DNA from: Mesorhizobium sp.
Lineage (GTDB): Bacteria > Pseudomonadota > Alphaproteobacteria > Rhizobiales > Rhizobiaceae
Direction of reading: 5' to 3'
Assembly: GCA_004017535.1 (NCBI GenBank)
Contig: SAJS01000004.1
Coordinates: 1 to 64,000 of the forward strand
Length of the DNA: 64,000 bases
This document shows, one piece after another, positions 43,746 through 52,942 of this stretch. The notes beneath the pieces were generated by a model. It was not told the DNA's origin, made no database searches, and worked only from the letters and a program-made list of their open reading frames with translations. The first letter of the stretch is position 1. Each line of letters opens with the position of its first letter. The position numbers and the translations under genes are program-made.

Positions 43746-44765
43746 CTATTGAAGCTTGATGCGCGGATCGACCAGGACATAGGCAAGGTCGGTCGCTAGG
43801 TTGGTCAGCACAAACACCGCCCCGCCGAGCATCGTGACACCCATGATGGCGGGGTAGTCGAGCGCGCGCGCCGACTCCACCGCATAGGATCCGACGCCCG
43901 GCCAGGAAAAGATCGTCTCGGTCAGCACGGCTCCAGTCAGGAGGTAGGCGAATGAATATCCGATGACCGTAATCGCCGGCAGGAGGGCATTACGAAGCGC
44001 GTGATGAAAAAGGATCCGCAAGCCGCTTGACCCCTTGGCCTTCGCCATGAGGATATAATCCTGCCCCAGAACATCCAGCATGCTTGCGCGAACCAGGCGC
44101 GAGATGACCCCGGTCGTCGCCCAGCCGAGAACTGCCGCAGGCAGGATGAGATGGGTAACCGCGTCGGAAAAACTGGCCATATTGCCGCGAAGAATGGCGT
44201 CGATCGTATTGAAGCCGGTGATGGGATCAAGAGCGGCTGCGCGCGGGTTCATCCTCCCAGGCCCGGGCAAAAGACCCAATTGCACAGAGAAGATGGACAG
44301 TGCCGCCAAGCCGGACCAGAACACGGGTAGCGACGATCCAAACAATGCTATCAACCGCACAAGCTGATCGACAACGGTGTCGCGAAATCGTGCCGCGACG
44401 ACCCCTAGAACGATGCCGGAGCCAACCCCGAGGAAAAGAGCTGCGAGCACGAGCTCCATGGTCGCCGGCAAGCGCGCCGCAAGGTCCTCGATGACCGGCT
44501 GCTTGGTGCGAAAGGAGATGCCAAGATCGCCCTCGAATACATTCTTGACGTAGTAGAGGTACTGCTCGACCGGGCTGCGATCCAGCCCCCATCGTGCCTT
44601 GGCGGCGGCAACGGCTTCGGGGTTGCTCAGCTGCCGTTCCGAAAGGATGGAGGCCAGCGGCTCAGCGGGCGAAAGCTGCGACAACAGGAAAGCGACGGTC
44701 ACGACACCGAGAAGGAGGAAAGGAAGCCCGGCCAGACGCCTGAGCACATAGCGGTACGCATTCAT
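43746..44765 (-). CDS. Peptide-type ABC transporter permease (DppB type)
   Basis: The 339-residue protein has the DppB start (YVLRRLAGLPFLLLGVVTV), GLDRSPVEQYLYYVKNVFEGDLG and the coupling loop MAKAKGSSGLRILFHHALRNA. It lies 31 bp after the binding-protein gene, without a hairpin between them, unlike the other four transporter operons. Confidence 0.93.
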   Translation of the reverse strand: MNAYRYVLRRLAGLPFLLLGVVTVAFLLSQLSPAEPLASILSERQLSNPEAVAAAKARWGLDRSPVEQYLYYVKNVFEGDLGISFRTKQPVIEDLAARLPATMELVLAALFLGVGSGIVLGVVAARFRDTVVDQLVRLIALFGSSLPVFWSGLAALSIFSVQLGLLPGPGRMNPRAAALDPITGFNTIDAILRGNMASFSDAVTHLILPAAVLGWATTGVISRLVRASMLDVLGQDYILMAKAKGSSGLRILFHHALRNALLPAITVIGYSFAYLLTGAVLTETIFSWPGVGSYAVESARALDYPAIMGVTMLGGAVFVLTNLATDLAYVLVDPRIKLQ

Positions 44766-44796
44766 GTGGACAACTTTCTGGCCGGGCTCCCTTGCG

Positions 44797-46410
44797 CTAC
44801 TTCTTGAACCTCAACTCCTGGAGCGGAAGGAGCGCAACGACGCTGTAGCGCATTCCCTCGACCTTGTTGTTGTAAGCGAGCACGGTATTCGGGCCGACCA
44901 GCGGGATGATGACGCGATCCTTGATCATCAGCTGAGCGATTTCGTGGTAAAGCTTATCGCGCTGATCCACGGGCGAGGCCAGCGCCTTATCGAGCAATTC
45001 CTTCTCCTTCGGATTTGCCATTCCCTGGACCCGCTCGGCGCCCGAGCGCGTATACCATCTCGTGCCCGGCATCATCGCAAAGGTGCGGACATATTGATCG
45101 GTGCCGAAATAGTCAGGCCCGTAGAAGGAGGCTGTTAGCGGCGTGCCCTCGCCCTTGACTGTCTGCAGCCAGACCGGGAAGGTGACGGGCTTGAGCTGCA
45201 GCTGAATGCTCACTTTGGCCAGTTCCTGCTGGACGAACTGCATCAGCGTCGACATGTCGACGCCATAATAGTTCTCGTTCGGGAACACGGCTTCCATGGT
45301 GAAGCCATCCTTCAATCCGGCCGAGGCCAGCAGTTCCTTGGCCTTCTTGACGTTGTATTCGGGTGCCGGCAGCCCGTCGGCGCCAGGGAATCCATTGGGG
45401 ATAGCCACAGGCACGAGCTGACCTGCTCCGCCGATCGTGAAGTCGATAAGCTTTTTGTAGTCGATCGCATAGCCGATGGCCTGTCTGACAGGAACCGACA
45501 GAGGCGGATTGCCCTTGGCTCCCGGGCTAAGTGCCAGGTAGAGGAACTGGTAGGACGGAACAGTCTGCACGGTCACGTCGGGTGCGCTGATAGTTTTCGC
45601 TGTGTCCGGGGACACTTCCGTGGCGATGTCGACCGCACCGCTCATAAGTGATTGCGCCTGCGCGACGGAGTCTTTGACCTGCCGAATCACGACCTCGCCG
45701 ATATCCGCCTGCTTGTTCCAGTAGTGATCGTTGCGCTTCAGACGCAGTTCGCTGTCGGGAGCATAGGCGGCCAGAACGTAAGGGCCGCTTCCGGCCGAAT
45801 TGGCGAGAAACCATGGTTCGGCCGTATCTGTAGCAGCCTCCTCCTTTGAGGTCTTGGCCCCGTGCTGCGAGGCGACCTTGCTGTTGACCACACCCGAGTA
45901 GGGAGCGATGACTTTGCCGAGGAATTCCGAATCCGGCTGGCTCAAAGTGACCACGACAGTGTGGCTGTCGGGCGTCTCGATCGACTTAACCTGCTCGAAC
46001 AGCCAGGACATGCCGCCTTGCAGATTGGTCAAGCGCTCCCACGACCACTTGACGTCCTTGGCTTCGACGGGAGAACCGTCTGCAAACACCGCCTTGGCAT
46101 TAAGATGAAATGTGAAGACCGTGCTGTCACCGTTCACCTCCCAGCGTTCGGCCAGCCCAGGCTCGACGGTTTTGTTGTCTTGCCCCAGTCGAACGACCGT
46201 GTCGTATACGGCCGCCATGTAGATATTGCATGTGTCGCAGCTTGTCCTGGCTGGATCCAGCGAGTTGACGGCGAGGTTGCGCGCGATAATTAGCGGCTGT
46301 TCGTCACCCTGAGCGCTGGCCGTCGCGCCAAGGCCGGCGGCAACCCCCGCGGCAAGAATCGCAACGCGGGCTGACGCGACCAGCCCACTGACGTTTTTCG
46401 GAATAGTCAT
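44797..46410 (-). CDS. Peptide-type ABC transporter binding protein
   Basis: The 537-residue family-5 binding protein has a signal peptide (ASARVAILAAGVAAGLGATASAQG) and the family pattern ARNLAVNSLDPA, VEPGLAERWEV, FTFHLNAKAVFADGSPVEAKDV. The ATG at 46410 is set by ggggagag; the upstream frame would start inside the operator. Such systems carry peptides, but also glycosides, opines and sugar acids. It is the first gene of the operon. Confidence 0.93.
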   Translation of the reverse strand: MTIPKNVSGLVASARVAILAAGVAAGLGATASAQGDEQPLIIARNLAVNSLDPARTSCDTCNIYMAAVYDTVVRLGQDNKTVEPGLAERWEVNGDSTVFTFHLNAKAVFADGSPVEAKDVKWSWERLTNLQGGMSWLFEQVKSIETPDSHTVVVTLSQPDSEFLGKVIAPYSGVVNSKVASQHGAKTSKEEAATDTAEPWFLANSAGSGPYVLAAYAPDSELRLKRNDHYWNKQADIGEVVIRQVKDSVAQAQSLMSGAVDIATEVSPDTAKTISAPDVTVQTVPSYQFLYLALSPGAKGNPPLSVPVRQAIGYAIDYKKLIDFTIGGAGQLVPVAIPNGFPGADGLPAPEYNVKKAKELLASAGLKDGFTMEAVFPNENYYGVDMSTLMQFVQQELAKVSIQLQLKPVTFPVWLQTVKGEGTPLTASFYGPDYFGTDQYVRTFAMMPGTRWYTRSGAERVQGMANPKEKELLDKALASPVDQRDKLYHEIAQLMIKDRVIIPLVGPNTVLAYNNKVEGMRYSVVALLPLQELRFKK

Positions 46411-46451
46411 CACATCTCTCCCCTTGCTATATTCCCAACGTATTCGTATTT

Positions 46452-46463
46452 TTGATATATGAT
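46452..46463. promoter_or_regulatory. Shared palindrome, copy H (ttgatatatgat)
   Basis: It lies 42 bp before the peptide-type binding-protein start, within a 20-base stretch identical to that of copy G. Confidence 0.62.
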
Positions 46464-46637
46464 CCACCACGCACAGGGACCTTGTCAACCCCGCTCCGGT
46501 CGATCATAGCAACATGCTGTTTTGACTGGCTTTTTCCGAAATCCCACTTTCTTAAAGCTTTGCTTGACCCAGCCGCCGCGGGAAATTTCACTCAACATTC
46601 CACCCTAGAGCGAATATCTTGTCGACATATATCCCTT

Positions 46638-46653
46638 TTTTGCTATATCAAAA
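46638..46653. promoter_or_regulatory. Shared palindrome, diverged copy J
   Basis: ttttg-ctatat-caaaa has perfect 5-bp arms and the TATAT centre. It is 36 bp upstream of the second SMP-30 gene and resembles the outer arms of copy G (tttttgat...atcaaaaa). Confidence 0.45.
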
Positions 46654-46688
46654 GGCAGTGCGACTGATGAGAATTGCTCAGAACGACG

Positions 46689-47600
46689 ATGATTGAACGG
46701 TGCATAGATTTTTCATTGGAAATCGGTGAGAGCCCGGTCTGGGATCGGGCGCGTGACGTCCTGTGGTTCGTCGATATTCCGAAACCTGCTATTTACAGCC
46801 TTGACCCACGCAGTCGGCGAGTCACCACGTACGGCATGCCATCGATGGTTGGCAGCCTTGGTCTGGCGGATCATGGCAAGCTGATCGTTGCCCTGCGCAG
46901 CGGCGTTCATATGTGGGATCCCTCGAGCGGAGATCTTGAATTCATTGTCCACCCCGAGCCCGACCTAGACGTCAATCGCCTGAACGACGGCAAGGTTGGT
47001 CCGGACGGCAGCTTCTGGGTCGGCAGCATGCATGACGCCATGCCTCGCGCACCAACTGGCAGCCTTTACAGAATCGCGCCGGACGGTTCCTGCAGCAAAG
47101 TGCTGAATGGGCTGCATGTCTCGAACGGACTAGCCTGGAGCCCGGATGGCCGCACGATGTACCACGCCGATTCCCGCGCGCCCTACATCCAAACTTTCGA
47201 TTTCAACATCGCCGACGGCACGCTGTCCAATCGCCGGACGCTGGCCGAGCCCGACGCTACGGCTGGGCTTCCCGATGGAGCCGCGACGGATCAGAACGGC
47301 GTCTATTGGAGCGCCGGCGTTACAGCTGGTGTGCTTAATGGATTTTCGCCGGATGGTGTCCTTGTCAGGACAATTGACCTACCCGTCTCCTCGCCCACAA
47401 TGCCATGTTTCGGCGGGCCCGATCTGAGCACCCTCTTCATAACGTCACTTTCCGGCCAGGGGTCAGGAAGTCGCTCCAGGGGCACGTTACTCAGTCTGCG
47501 CATGGAAGTGCCGGGCGTCCCTGTCGACGTGTTCGGCAAACCACGGTCTATTGGGCTGGGGACGGCGCATAACCCGCAGTTTCAAAAGGCGACTCGCTGA
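46689..47600 (+). CDS. SMP-30/gluconolactonase-family lactonase 2
   Basis: The 303-residue propeller has LEIGESPVWD with the metal-site Glu, VNRLNDGKVGPDGSFWVGSM and HVSNGLAWSPDG. It is closer to the classical SMP-30/L-arabinolactonase type than lactonase 1. The ATG at 46689 is preferred; a TTG at 46674 is also in frame. Its stop overlaps the start of the FAD oxidase, so they are coupled: oxidase makes a lactone or oxo acid, lactonase opens a lactone. Confidence 0.9.
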   Translation: MIERCIDFSLEIGESPVWDRARDVLWFVDIPKPAIYSLDPRSRRVTTYGMPSMVGSLGLADHGKLIVALRSGVHMWDPSSGDLEFIVHPEPDLDVNRLNDGKVGPDGSFWVGSMHDAMPRAPTGSLYRIAPDGSCSKVLNGLHVSNGLAWSPDGRTMYHADSRAPYIQTFDFNIADGTLSNRRTLAEPDATAGLPDGAATDQNGVYWSAGVTAGVLNGFSPDGVLVRTIDLPVSSPTMPCFGGPDLSTLFITSLSGQGSGSRSRGTLLSLRMEVPGVPVDVFGKPRSIGLGTAHNPQFQKATR

Positions 47601-49054
47601 TGACGGATCTGGCCCGAACCTCCGACCATGTTGCCGCATTGCGTGCGCTTTTGGGGGAACGCTCAGTCCTGATCGGCAGCGACATGGCGGGCTACGAGGC
47701 CGGCGCGCGCCACAGCGGCGGGCGCGCCGCCTTCGTGATGCGTCCGAGAACGACAGCCGACGCGTCGGCTGCGGTCGCCTATTGTGTCAGGCACAAGATC
47801 CACATCGTGCCTCAGGCCGGCAACACCGGTGTTGTCGGGGCTTCGACCCCTGATGCCACCGGCACCCAGGCCGTCATGAGCGTCGAATTGCTGGTTGCCC
47901 CATGGGAACTTGATCTCGAGAATCGCTCTGTGCACTGCGGAGCGGGCTTGCGGCTTTCGGAGCTCAACGCGAGGCTGGAGCCCCATGGCTTGTTCTTTCC
48001 CATTGATCTCGGTTCCGATCCTCAGGTTGGCGGCATGCTCTCGACCAACACGGGTGGTAGCCGCTTCCTGAAATATGGCGATGTACGCCGCAACACCCTG
48101 GGAGCCACGGTAGTGCTGGCGGACGGCGAAGGCACGGTGCTCGATCTGTCGTCGCATCTTCGAAAGAATAACGTCGGCGTCGATTGGAAACACATTTTCA
48201 TCGGCAGCGCCGGAGCGTTCGGCGTCATAACAGAAGCGGTTTTGAGCCTGGAGCGCCGGCCGCGACAGAGTGCGGTAGCGATACTGGTTCCCTCCAATGG
48301 AGAAAGCATGTTGCCGCTGCTCCTGGCGCTGGAAGATGATATTGGTCCATTCTTGTCTGCCTTCGAAGGCATGTCTCGGGAATCGATCGTGGAAACGATC
48401 GCCCACCAGCCGACGATCCGGAGCCCATTCAGCGGACGTACTGTGCCGGACTATTCTATCCTCTGCGAGATCACCAGGAACTGGGATCCAAGAGAAGATG
48501 AACTTCCGATCTCCGAAATGCTCGAGCAGTCCATCGCTCGCGTGTGGGAAACTGGATTGATTGAGGATGCGGTGTTCGGACCACCCGAAGAGATCTGGCG
48601 CCTGCGGCATACAATATCGGAAGCAGTCAGGCTCGCAGGCAATCTCGTCGCTTTCGATCTTGCATTCCGGCGCAGCGACTTGATGCCCTTCCTGGCGCGG
48701 ATGCGTAAGGATTTGGGCAAGGACCTGCCCGACATCCGGGTCTGCGACTTCGGCCATCTCGGCGACGGCGGCGTGCACTTCAATCTCGTCGTTCCTTCCG
48801 TGGGTGGGCAACCACTCGACCCTAACTTCGAACGGGAACTCAGGGATCGGGTATACCGGATCGCCGTCGAGGAGTTTGGAGGAAGCTTTAGCGCAGAGCA
48901 CGCGATCGGACGGAAGAACCAGCGCTACTATGACGCTTTCACGCCGGCAGCAGTCGTCGATGTTGCGACGGCTGTCAAAGCGGCCATCGCACCAGGCGCG
49001 ATCGGCGCAGCACGCTATCACAGAGCCCTGAACCCACCCGTTCCTCAGTCCTGA
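47600..49054 (+). CDS. FAD-binding oxidase/dehydrogenase (GlcD/D-2-hydroxyacid type)
   Basis: The 484-residue protein has the PCMH FAD fold (about 40-215) with VPQAGNTGVVGASTP and DLGSDPQVGGMLSTNTGG, and the FAD-oxidase C-terminal domain with CDFGHLGDGGVHFNL and AEHAIGRKN. Members oxidise D-lactate, glycolate, D-2-hydroxyglutarate or related 2-hydroxy acids. It is coupled to lactonase 2. Confidence 0.92.
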   Translation: MTDLARTSDHVAALRALLGERSVLIGSDMAGYEAGARHSGGRAAFVMRPRTTADASAAVAYCVRHKIHIVPQAGNTGVVGASTPDATGTQAVMSVELLVAPWELDLENRSVHCGAGLRLSELNARLEPHGLFFPIDLGSDPQVGGMLSTNTGGSRFLKYGDVRRNTLGATVVLADGEGTVLDLSSHLRKNNVGVDWKHIFIGSAGAFGVITEAVLSLERRPRQSAVAILVPSNGESMLPLLLALEDDIGPFLSAFEGMSRESIVETIAHQPTIRSPFSGRTVPDYSILCEITRNWDPREDELPISEMLEQSIARVWETGLIEDAVFGPPEEIWRLRHTISEAVRLAGNLVAFDLAFRRSDLMPFLARMRKDLGKDLPDIRVCDFGHLGDGGVHFNLVVPSVGGQPLDPNFERELRDRVYRIAVEEFGGSFSAEHAIGRKNQRYYDAFTPAAVVDVATAVKAAIAPGAIGAARYHRALNPPVPQS

Positions 49055-49312
49055 TTAAACGCGATCGACGGTGCAGAAAGGCCCGAAGGTGACTCCGGCC
49101 TTCCGCACTTTTCCAATGGCGGCAGTCAATCGAATGCGCCCGGCGGAGACCAGGTCGAGAAACCGTTGCAGGACGTTTCGGGTCACGCGAGCGACGCCGG
49201 GCGCCCGGCCTCCCAGCAGCAAATTCCAAAATAGTGCGACGAATTCCAAAAGCCTCAGTTTGGTCGGAAAGCGACCTAGCCAGCCCTGCCCTTGCGTTTT
49301 CGAGCTGGCCGA
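49055..49312. other. Convergent spacer
   Basis: The FAD-oxidase and aldehyde-dehydrogenase genes end toward each other. A minus-strand frame (VTRNVLQRFLDLVSAGRIRL) could be a remnant of a dehydrogenase C-terminus, but the support is weak. Confidence 0.35.
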
Positions 49313-50773
49313 TTATGCATCTGAACGATGGGTGACGAATTTGGTGTTCAAGTAAGGCTCGAGGGCATCGGCCCCGCCCTCGGTACCGTTGCCCGAGTCG
49401 TTGATACCGCCGAAGGGCACTTCGGGAAGTGCCAATCCCGTATGGTTCACCGATAACATTCCAGCGGCGATTTCATCAGTCAGACGGTTCACCGCCGCGG
49501 CCGAGCGAGTGAAGGCATATGAGGCCAGACCGAAATTGAGACGGTTGGCCTCGGCGATTATCGCCTCCAGCGACGGAAGCGGCACCATCAGCGCAACGGG
49601 GCCAAAGGGCTCCTCATTCATCACCCGGGCGGCAGTGGGAACCCGCGACAGTATGGTCGGCTCGTAGAAATAGCCGCGATTTCCGACCACCTGTCCACCC
49701 GCGACGAGCTCGGCGCCGGACTGGATCGCGTCATGAACCATTCCGTCAATCGCTTCGATCCGTCTCGCGTTGGCCAGCGGCCCCATCGTGGTTTCCGGTT
49801 CGAGGCCGCTGCCTACCTTCACCGACTTCGTCGCCTGGTGGAAGGTATCCACGAAGCGGTCATAGACAGGCTCCTCGATCAAGAAGCGCGTGGGAGAGAC
49901 GCAGACCTGCCCGGCATTGCGGAATTTGGCTGCTGCCGTGATGCGGGCTGCCGCGTCAACGTTCGCATCTCGCAAGACGACAACCGGGGTATGGCCGCCG
50001 AGCTCCATTGTAGCGCGCTTCATATGCACGCCTGCGAGCGCTGCCAGTTGCTTGCCAACCGCTGTTGAGCCCGTGAACGATATCTTGCGGACAACGGGAC
50101 TCGCGATAAGGTGGTTGGAGATTTCTCCCGGGGTCCCGTAGACAAGATTTAGAGCCCCGGCTGGTAGCCCCGCGTCCACAAAGGCACGGACCAGCTCTGC
50201 AGGTGCGGCTGGGGTCTCTTCCGGTGCCTTTAGAACAATGGAACACCCGGCTGCCAGAGCTGCAGAAATCTTTCGCACGGCCTGGTTGATCGGAAAATTC
50301 CACGGGGTGAACGCTACCACAACGCCGACCGGTTCCTTTACTGTCAGCTGCCGCACTGCGGGAACCCTGGCAGGAATGACGCGACCGTAGCTTCGCCTGC
50401 CCTCCTCGGCGAACCATTCGATGATGTCCGCGCCTGCCATGACCTCTGCTCTCGCCTCGGCAATAGGCTTGCCTTGCTCGATCGTCATCCAGGTAGCGAT
50501 TTGATCGCAGCGCTGGCGCAGGATTTCTGCCGCCCGCCGCATCACGCGGCATCGCTCGAAAGCGGAAACCCGCTTCCATGATTGGAATCCATGCTCAGCG
50601 GCGGCCAGGGCAAGGTCGAGATCGAGGATGCCCGCATGCGCGTAATAACCAATCACATCCTGCGTGGCCGGGTTCAGAACTTCGCCAATCCGCCCGCTAT
50701 CGGCAGCCCGCCACTCGCCACCGATATGCAGCAGAACGGAAGGGTAGCTGGTCTGGTGTTGGTCTCCGCTCAT
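49313..50773 (-). CDS. NAD(P) aldehyde dehydrogenase (succinate-semialdehyde type)
   Basis: The 486-residue protein has VVAFTPWNFP, FTGSTAVGKQLA, the catalytic Glu in MELGGHTPVVVL and Cys in FRNAGQVCVSPTR, and EEPFGPVALM. This is the GabD/alpha-ketoglutarate-semialdehyde branch. The ATG at 50773 is decided by ggagg; the longer frame runs through the operator. It would oxidise the aldehyde released by the KDPG-type aldolase. Confidence 0.93.
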   Translation of the reverse strand: MSGDQHQTSYPSVLLHIGGEWRAADSGRIGEVLNPATQDVIGYYAHAGILDLDLALAAAEHGFQSWKRVSAFERCRVMRRAAEILRQRCDQIATWMTIEQGKPIAEARAEVMAGADIIEWFAEEGRRSYGRVIPARVPAVRQLTVKEPVGVVVAFTPWNFPINQAVRKISAALAAGCSIVLKAPEETPAAPAELVRAFVDAGLPAGALNLVYGTPGEISNHLIASPVVRKISFTGSTAVGKQLAALAGVHMKRATMELGGHTPVVVLRDANVDAAARITAAAKFRNAGQVCVSPTRFLIEEPVYDRFVDTFHQATKSVKVGSGLEPETTMGPLANARRIEAIDGMVHDAIQSGAELVAGGQVVGNRGYFYEPTILSRVPTAARVMNEEPFGPVALMVPLPSLEAIIAEANRLNFGLASYAFTRSAAAVNRLTDEIAAGMLSVNHTGLALPEVPFGGINDSGNGTEGGADALEPYLNTKFVTHRSDA

Positions 50774-51173
50774 ATGTCCTCCAGCGGCGCTCCAAATGCT
50801 GCATACGCAAGAAGCTCGATTCTGCTTTGGATTTTGAAATATCATATATGATTGATGGTCTGTCATCAGAAAGTTTGCACGGTCCAGCACGAGCATCTCG
50901 GGTCCATTCATCGGATCGAAAGGAACGTGAAGGTCCTTGGCTTCGTAAATAATGCGACTATAGCCGCATTCGCCGAAAAGTTGCGCCGAGCCGGCATGAG
51001 CAGCGCCCGCGGATTTGCTTCGATGATTGGCATTCTATGTCCGCTTCACGTGTTAAATGTCCGTGCCCCCATGACCGAACTTGAGGCGCAAAGCCACCAT
51101 GTCGTCTTTGGGGCCGGCAGCTGACTGTCCGCTTCTTCGAAAGCTAAGGCGAAAGGCAGTCTTTCCTGGATCG
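50774..51173. other. 400-bp intergenic region with operator
   Basis: Apart from the palindrome at 50841-50852, which lies 68 bp before the aldehyde-dehydrogenase start, nothing is recognised. It separates the palindrome regulon from the next catabolic unit. Confidence 0.45.
50841..50852. promoter_or_regulatory. Shared palindrome, copy I (atcatatatgat, perfect)
   Basis: A perfect 12-bp palindrome with the inner C and G exchanged compared with copy B. It is the operator candidate of the aldehyde-dehydrogenase gene. Confidence 0.62.
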
Positions 51174-51917
51174 CTAATGCTTCAGGATCTGGCTGAGGAA
51201 CAACTTGGTCCGATCATGACGCGGGTTGCCGAAGAACGCGTCGGGCGTGCCCTCCTCGACGATTTGTCCGGCGTCCATGAAAATGACGCGGTCGGCCACG
51301 GCACGGGCGAAGCCCATCTCATGCGTCACGCACACCATTGTCATGCCATCGCGCGCCAGCCCCGTCATCGTCTCCAGCACCTCGGAGACCATTTCCGGGT
51401 CGAGCGCGGAGGTCGGCTCGTCGAACAGCATGACATCGGGCTTCATGCACAGGCTGCGCGCGATCGCCACGCGCTGCTGCTGGCCGCCGGAAAGCTGGAC
51501 GGGAAACTTGTTAGCCTGCTCGGGAATCCGGACCCGCTCCAGGAACTGGAGGGCGGTCTGGCGCGCCTCCACGGCGGGTACACCTTTGACCCACATCGGA
51601 CCGGCCATGCAGTTCATCAGCACCGTCATATGAGGAAACAGATTGAAATGCTGGAAGACCATGCCGATGTTGGAGCGCACGGCGGCGACGTTGCTCATCC
51701 TGCCATGCAGCGCGACGCCGTTGACGACGATTTCGCCCTCCTGATGCGCTTCGAGGCGGTTGAAGCAGCGGATCAGCGTCGACTTGCCCGAACCGGAAGG
51801 CCCGCAAATGACGATGCGTTCGCCCTTGTGGACCGTCAGGTTGATGCCCTTCAGCGCATGGAAGTGCCCGTACCATTTGGAAACGGCCCTGGCTTCAATG
51901 ATGGCTTGAGCGCTCAT
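51174..51917 (-). CDS. Polar amino-acid ABC transporter ATPase 2
   Basis: The 247-residue GlnQ-type ATPase has Walker A GPSGSGKS, the Q-loop [14 protein letters not shown], signature [14 protein letters not shown] and Walker [14 protein letters not shown]. Its start overlaps the permease stop by four bases; the long upstream frame is only a shadow of the permease gene. It is the last gene of the second catabolic unit. Confidence 0.94.
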   Translation of the reverse strand: MSAQAIIEARAVSKWYGHFHALKGINLTVHKGERIVICGPSGSGKSTLIRCFNRLEAHQEGEIVVNGVALHGRMSNVAAVRSNIGMVFQHFNLFPHMTVLMNCMAGPMWVKGVPAVEARQTALQFLERVRIPEQANKFPVQLSGGQQQRVAIARSLCMKPDVMLFDEPTSALDPEMVSEVLETMTGLARDGMTMVCVTHEMGFARAVADRVIFMDAGQIVEEGTPDAFFGNPRHDRTKLFLSQILKH

Positions 51918-52888
51918 CGCACCTTGCTCCTGGCATAGTGCCGTTCGACGCGGGACTGGATCAACTCGAGGCAGATCGACAGCACCCAGTAGATCATGGC
52001 TGCGGAGATCAGCATCTCCATGTGCTGGAAGGTCTTCTGTCCGAGCGTGCGCGCCAGGAACATCAGCTCCCAAACGCCGATCACGGAGACCAGCGAGGAA
52101 TCCTTCAGCATCGAGATGAACTGGTTGCCGGTTGGCGGAATGATAACCGGCAATGCCTGCGGCAGGATGATGCGGCGCATGGTCAGGGCAAAGCCGAACC
52201 CCATGGAGCGCGAGGCCTCCCACTGGCCGCGATCGATGCTCTGGATGCCGGAGCGGAAGATCTCGGTCATGTAGGCGCCGTAACACAGCGACAGCGCCAG
52301 GATGCCGGCAGGCACGGCATTGATGACGAAGCCGAGCTGCGGCAGCCCGAGATAGATCAGATAAACCTGCATCAAGAGCGGCAGGCCCCGGAAGAACGAG
52401 GTGTAGAAGCTGGCGATGGCATAAGCGAAGCCATTGTTGGAGAGCTTGGCAACCGCGCCAGCCACCGCGATGGCCGAAGCGATGACGATGGAAATCGCCG
52501 AGACATAGAGCGTGGTGACGACGCCCTGGCTGACCAGGAACGGAAGCTTCTCGCGAATGAACGGCAGGCTGAGGTGGAATGTCTCGAAGAAGGCGATGAA
52601 CAACAGCAGCAGTTCCAGCCAGACGATGCCGATCTGCAGCTTGAGCGGCGCGAAGCCGATTAGCACGACGTTCAGCGTGAAGATCACCGCGATGGTAAAG
52701 CCGATGGCGAATCGCCCGTAGAGGCCGCTCGTCGAGGGGTCGCCGATTACCGGGCGCATCAGTTCGGCCAAGCCGGTGCCCGATAGGTTGAACGCCATGA
52801 AGGCCATCAGGACGACGCCAAACATGGTCCCCACGAACCAGGGCTTGTGAACTAGGACTTCGGCCTCGACGGTATCCGGATAGAGCAT
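51914..52888 (-). CDS. Polar amino-acid ABC transporter permease, long form
   Basis: The 324-residue protein carries an N-terminal part of about 110 residues with three membrane segments before the HisMQ domain, which has [20 protein letters not shown] and [24 protein letters not shown]. Only one permease gene is present, so it may work as a homodimer. Confidence 0.92.
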   Translation of the reverse strand: MLYPDTVEAEVLVHKPWFVGTMFGVVLMAFMAFNLSGTGLAELMRPVIGDPSTSGLYGRFAIGFTIAVIFTLNVVLIGFAPLKLQIGIVWLELLLLFIAFFETFHLSLPFIREKLPFLVSQGVVTTLYVSAISIVIASAIAVAGAVAKLSNNGFAYAIASFYTSFFRGLPLLMQVYLIYLGLPQLGFVINAVPAGILALSLCYGAYMTEIFRSGIQSIDRGQWEASRSMGFGFALTMRRIILPQALPVIIPPTGNQFISMLKDSSLVSVIGVWELMFLARTLGQKTFQHMEMLISAAMIYWVLSICLELIQSRVERHYARSKVR

Positions 52889-52907
52889 CTTTGAGCACCG
52901 GTGGTTC

Positions 52908-52932
52908 GGCGGCCCGCGAGTGGCAGGCCGCC
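52908..52932 (-). terminator. Attenuator hairpin after binding protein
   Basis: ggcggcc (52908-52914) pairs with ggccgcc (52926-52932) in the 54-bp gap between binding-protein and permease genes. Confidence 0.5.
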
Positions 52933-52942
52933 TTTGGAAAGA

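Noticed and set aside
47663-49021. 452-codon open frame on the minus strand
   Set aside because: It is the antisense shadow of the FAD-oxidase gene, which has clear family motifs; the minus frame has none.
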